Origin: Batkoa obscura
Taxonomy: Eukaryota; Entomophthoromycota; Entomophthoromycetes; Entomophthorales; Batkoaceae
Direction of reading: 5' to 3'
Assembly (NCBI GenBank): GCA_030770535.1
Contig: JASVEC010000038.1
Coordinates: 248,001-312,000, forward strand
DNA: 64,000 nt
The position numbers and the translations under genes are program-made. The first letter of the stretch is position 1; every line of letters starts with the position of its first letter. The notes under the pieces are model-generated. The model searched no databases. It was given only the letters and a program-made list of their open reading frames with translations, and was not told the DNA's origin. Shown one piece after another: positions 59,692-64,000 of this stretch.

Positions 59692-59793
59692 TTTGGAGAT
59701 GCTTTTATTTGTTCAAAAACTTTACTAATATTCTTTTCGCTCAATAAAGCTTTAAAAATGGCAAAATAGATGAAACCGAAAAAGACACTCCTA
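59692..59793 (-). mobile_element. MITE copy 8 (diverged)
   Basis: About 102 bp, opposite orientation to copy 7 and 50 bp from it; ends TTTGGAGATGC and GACACTCCTA, with substitutions including in the right TIR. Confidence 0.6.
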
Positions 59794-60677
59794 TTTATTT
59801 CTTAAATCATTTAAATATGACACTATAAATATATTCAATAGTAAAAATTTCATTTTTAAAATTTTTACATCAAATAAACTCACATCGATATCATTATTTA
59901 TATTGAAGTTACTACCATAAAACATGACATTCGGGGCTACACAGTGGAAATAGAACCCTTTTTAGCATGGCTTTTTCTCCAATACACAAATCATGAAAAC
60001 TTCATAATTATTTTATACAACATTTCAACAGAGTTTTGTAGTAATACGATTTACTATAGAATTGTTAATATTGAATTAGAATACAACCTGGATTTGATAT
60101 TTTATTATATCCTATGGCAAACTAAATAAAATAGTTTATTTATGTATTTCATATAATAAAATTATAAAATTTAGTACTTTTTTATTTTAAGCATTTTTTA
60201 TAAATTTAAACTCATTTCAAGCATGATTAAAATTAATTTTCACCCTATCATTAGTTTATATATTTGCTTTTATAGTTCCTCCGACTTATGTTTCTTATAA
60301 AAAGCATTACTAATATATCAGTGATATTAAAATAAACTAGATGAAAAGAGGGCTATCTGGGCTATATTAGGATTAAACTATGATTTTTTACTTGTGAGTA
60401 TGATTTTTAGTCTTCAACGAATGACGTCAAATTAATTTAAAATAGATGAATTTTGTTTTTAAATAGGTAAATCTAATTATTACATCACTATTCTTACATA
60501 ATATTGTGTTCAAATATTTTTTATAGACAGCCAACCATGTCCATTGACTACATGCAAAGGAAAAACTAAATTTCGGAATAACCAAATATAGGCATATGTA
60601 GGTGATAATTACCGCTAAAATAGCATAAATTCGAAACTTATCATTAAATAGCAAAATCAACTTTTGAAATTATAACA

Positions 60678-62877
60678 ATGAGTGAAATTAAAAGTAATAC
60701 TATCCCTCAACAGCGTTTACAGTCCTTAAAGAATCATTTGGTACCCCAATCCAATGAGACTCGCGCTAAACAACCAAAGTAACATAATTAATATTAGAAC
60801 TGCTATTTGTTTATTTTATTTTAGTAGTTTTGACATAAAAGAAAATACCTCAGGACAGACTTTTACTGTTCAAGCACCAGACAGTAAAGATAAACCCAAC
60901 AGCTTTCATCTTTTAAAAGGAAGGTAAGTGTTTGTTTAGTTGTTACTCTCATCATTAAATTAAATTATTTTATTTAGTGATAATCCAAATACATTAACAG
61001 TGTTAGACAACCGTACTAACAAAATCTATAACATTCCAATTGATAATGACACTATCAATGCTTCTGACTTTAAAAAGATAAAGGACAAAGAAAATGAGTC
61101 TGGTATCATGTAAGTGGAATAACATGAAAAAACTGTACTTAACTAAAACAAAGTATTTAGGATTTATGATCCAGCATTCATGAACACTTCTGTTGCACGT
61201 TCTACTATTACCTTCATTGATGGTGATAAAGGAATTTTACATTATCGTGGTTATCCAATTGAAGAATTAGCTGAAAAGAGTAACTTTTTAGAAGTTTCTT
61301 ACCTTTTAATTTATGGAGATTTACCAACCAAGGTAACACATAATGAGTAATATAGCATAACACAGAGTATAATTATTTGTTTAGACCCAATATGATCACT
61401 TCCAAAAAGAAGTTATGACTCACACCTTCTTACATCGTAACTTTATTGATTTAATGAAAGCATTTAACTACGATGCCCATCCCATGGGTATGTTTATTAG
61501 GTAATTCAATAATATTAACATTGAATTTATAATTTAATTTGGAATATAAAGTGGTGTTTCAGCTATGTCCACTTTTTCGCCTGATGCTAACCCTGCTTTA
61601 AGAGTAATTTCAGCTATAATAATTCCAAAAAATAATGATACCAATATTGTTAGGGTACTAATCTTTATGATAATAAAGATGCTATGGATAAACAAATTAT
61701 TCGTATCCTCGGAAAAATGCCAACTTTAGCTGCTTTATCCTATCGTAATCGTATTGGACGGTAAATTGAATATAGATTTATAATTCAACTCAATAATAAT
61801 ATTATGTTTTTAGCCCACACAATCTACCACAAAATCATTTGAGTTATACTGAAAATTTACTATTTATGATGGATAGGTTGTCAGAACATTCTTATCGTCC
61901 AAATCCAAAATTAGCTAAAGCTTTAGATGTTTTATTTATTCTTCATGTAATATAGATAACAAAAATATTTGGAAAATAATAAACTTTGACTTATTAGGCT
62001 GATCATGAATTGAATTGCTCAACTGCTGCTATGCGTCATATTGGATCTAGCCGTGTTGATCCTTACAGGTAAATATATGATACTTTAACAATAAGTTATA
62101 TTAATGAATTATTTAGTGCAATTGCAGGTGCTGCTGCAGCACTTTATGGACCACTTCATGGTGGGGCCAATGAAGTACGATTTATTTTTATTGTAAATGT
62201 ATCATATTAAATTGTAAATTGTAGGCTGTATTACGTATGTTAGAAGACATAGGAAGTGTTGATCAAATCCCAACTTTTATTCAACAAGTTAAAGATAAAA
62301 AGAAAAAGTTAATGGGATTCGGCCATCGTATCTATAAAAATTATGACCCTAGAGCAGCTATTATTCGTAAAACTGCCTATGAAGTAAAAATTATACTTTT
62401 TAATATCTCTACTATTATATCTAATTTGTGAATAGGTATTTGAGATCTGCGGACGTGAGTCATTGATTGATGTAGCAGTGGCTTTAGAAGAAGCTGCACG
62501 TAAAGACCCTTATTTTGTTGAACGTAAATTGTATCCAAATGTTGATTTCTATTCAGGACTTATTTATAAGGCCATGGGATTCCCAACCGATTTTTTCCCA
62601 GTTTTATTTGCAATTCCAAGAGTGGCAGGTTGGTTAGCTCATTGGAAAGAATCTCTTGCAGATAAAAAGGCAAAGATTTGGAGACCAAGACAAGTTTATG
62701 TTGGCGAAACTAAAAGATCTTATCTTCCAATGGATTCAAGAAATGAAGTTAACGTAAAAGCAGAGGATGTGTCTCCATTATCAAAGGTACCTTAATGTAT
62801 ATTTTATTTTTACAGTAGTAACTTTTTTATAGCATCAAACTTCAAAGAGATCTTCTGTCGCCTCTTTTAAATATTAA
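60678..62877 (+). CDS. Citrate synthase, peroxisomal (glyoxysomal) type with PTS2
   Basis: Thirteen exons give 531 aa: 60678-60778, 60825-60923, 60978-61109, 61161-61332, 61385-61500, 61552-61603, 61654-61760, 61814-61946, 61998-62068, 62117-62174, 62225-62383, 62436-62786, 62833-62877. The N-terminus carries RLQSLKNHL (13-21), an exact PTS2 (R-L-x5-H-L), and no mitochondrial presequence. Core motifs: [37 protein letters not shown] (first catalytic His), [12 protein letters not shown] (second His), [15 protein letters not shown] (Asp), [13 protein letters not shown]. The [10 protein letters not shown] entry to the core and the C-terminus resemble plant glyoxysomal enzymes rather than ascomycete Cit2. 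Reaction: oxaloacetate + acetyl-CoA to citrate in peroxisomes (glyoxylate cycle). Confidence 0.93.
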
Positions 62878-62921
62878 AATAAATATTTTATTATAAACTT
62901 TATTAAAAAAAATAATGTATT

Positions 62922-64000
62922 TTATTTTTTCCTTTCATGCAATTCTTCATAAAAGAATGCGTAAGCTTGATTCACTTTAGTAATAGGTATATTAAATAAA
63001 GGATGTATAGGAACCTAAGTATATTGATTGTTATAAACAATAAGTAATAACTCATAAAAGCTTACTAAAAGATTCCACCCATTCTCGTCCTTGTTAATTA
63101 ACTCTGCCTCCCAATTATTTGGTTGAAATTTAATATCTTGCTTTTTGTTCACTATCTTATATTTATACTGTGAAAGAGATAGACCAGAAAGTACATAACA
63201 TGTATGATAATAATCTACACCTCTAATAAAACAAAAATATATTCGGTAAATTAAACATCTTAAAATTAAATATCTTTACTTTCCAGGTTTGTCTCTTAAT
63301 CCGCCCAAAGGTCCTTGACAAGCATTAAGGATATAAGCTTGAAGTAAATCTAACTATCGCTATATAAATGCTTTTATAAATATTGATAGCACTATTACCT
63401 CGGTTATATAATTCATTATTATCTGCATGAGTTGATAGTATTGGGAATGTAGCACCTATCCAAAAAGAGTAACAGCCATCCACCAATTTATTTGTTCTTC
63501 CCTGAAAACCTCCTTCTGGGTCCATTTGTCTATTGCAACACCAAGACTAAAATTAAAGATATAAACTTATTAACATTATTATATAAATATATACTACCAT
63601 CAAATAATTTAAGTTAATTCTATCAACTTCGTTTAATAACTCTAAACTAGCTAAACCACAATATGTATACCCACCATGAGACTCTACCCCAGGATAACAA
63701 CCTAAACCACCATCAAAACCTTGACAACTAATAACAAAAAATTAATAAATAATAAATAAAGTAACTTATAAATTACCGTTTGATAAATTGTCCAATATTT
63801 TTTAAAAGTATTTCATCATTTAAGTTCAAAAGTGAGCTAACTGATAAAACACAGTAAGCACCTCTGATATCCACTTCCCCATTAAGTGTCATCAGAAAAG
63901 AACCATCATCTTGTTTTAAAGTAAGGAACCATTTATACAACGTTTCCTTATTTATGACATTATATGCTTCCTCATTTCCAATTAACATAAGAGAAGAAAC
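62922..64000 (-). CDS. RAM1: Protein farnesyltransferase beta subunit (C-terminal two-thirds; 5' end outside window)
   Basis: Six exons within the window (63777-64000, 63598-63727, 63399-63546, 63280-63349, 63066-63222, 62922-63014). Prenyltransferase alpha-alpha barrel repeats: [63 protein letters not shown] and [13 protein letters not shown]. The zinc ligands Asp and Cys (in VDGC) and His (in YYHTC) are present. GGLRDKPGK and the spacing of the zinc site favour the farnesyl over the geranylgeranyl beta subunit. Role: attaches farnesyl to CaaX cysteines of Ras-type proteins with the alpha subunit. The acceptor of exon 4 was set at 63350 because the nearer AG breaks the frame. Convergent with citrate synthase, 44 nt between stop codons. 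Confidence 0.92.

Larger units (their letters stand above)
57847..60677. other. Gene-poor region with three MITEs
   Basis: 2.8 kb of AT-rich DNA. Copies 6, 7 and 8 of the MITE lie at 58662-58762, 59541-59642 and 59692-59793. Short ORFs at 59944 and 60427 (60-77 codons) have no recognisable features and are probably chance. Confidence 0.5.

Noticed and set aside
59556-59747. 63-codon + strand ORF
   Set aside because: Starts inside MITE copy 7; not a gene.
60427-60660. 77-codon minus-strand ORF between MITEs and citrate synthase
   Set aside because: No homology, no splice partners, and it occupies the citrate synthase promoter; probably chance in A/T DNA.

Overview
The window looks like nuclear DNA of a fungus with a very AT-rich genome. 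Intergenic DNA is close to pure A/T. Most genes carry several introns of about 45-60 nt with GTAAGT-like donors and TTAG acceptors. Genes typical of fungi are present: a stand-alone anthranilate phosphoribosyltransferase (tryptophan synthesis), a small tetraspanin, an Rmd1/DUF155 protein, a TRAPPII Trs120 subunit and SGNH/GDSL secreted esterases. A secreted trypsin, an alpha-carbonic anhydrase, a type III glutamine synthetase and a plant-type PTS2 citrate synthase point to an early-diverging lineage. An Entomophthoromycotina (Conidiobolus-like) relative is my best guess, by inference only. I see no rRNA, tRNA, CRISPR, retroviral or LTR element.

Layout. 1-0.8 kb: C-terminal end of a USP36-type deubiquitinase. 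1.9-21.6 kb: two near-identical amino-acid permeases in opposite orientation flank an unrecognised seven-exon gene, a small lysine-rich protein, a trypsin-like protease, a tetraspanin, COPI epsilon, type III glutamine synthetase and a probable GPI-anchored HExxH metallopeptidase. 23-34.6 kb: Rmd1-like protein, NAD(P)HX dehydratase, catalase, a third permease, secreted alpha-carbonic anhydrase and a secreted GDSL esterase. 35-39 kb: a decayed and an intact uroporphyrinogen-III synthase side by side, then a Tc1/mariner-derived transposase gene whose active site is altered. 39.5-57.8 kb: AP-2 alpha adaptin, Trs120, an argininosuccinate-lyase-like pseudoenzyme, a GT8 glycosyltransferase, ARPC5, anthranilate phosphoribosyltransferase, U2B''/U1A and RBX1. 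57.8-60.7 kb: gene-poor DNA with three short transposon copies. 60.7-64 kb: PTS2-bearing peroxisomal citrate synthase and the beta subunit of protein farnesyltransferase, which runs off the end.

Most genes are unrelated housekeeping functions, as expected for eukaryotic gene order. Membrane traffic is represented four times (COPI, AP-2, TRAPPII, ARP2/3), and peroxisomal/oxidative metabolism twice (catalase, glyoxylate-type citrate synthase). Multi-exon models were built by hand: every junction was checked for GT-AG ends and phase continuity, so exon totals divide by three. They remain predictions without transcript data.

The most notable observations are the argininosuccinate-lyase homologue with its catalytic signatures rewritten, the intact transposase-derived gene with a changed D-N-D triad, a family of eight ~100-bp TA-flanked MITEs (one inside the dead uroporphyrinogen-III synthase copy), the PTS2 signal on citrate synthase, and an 11-nt microexon in Trs120.
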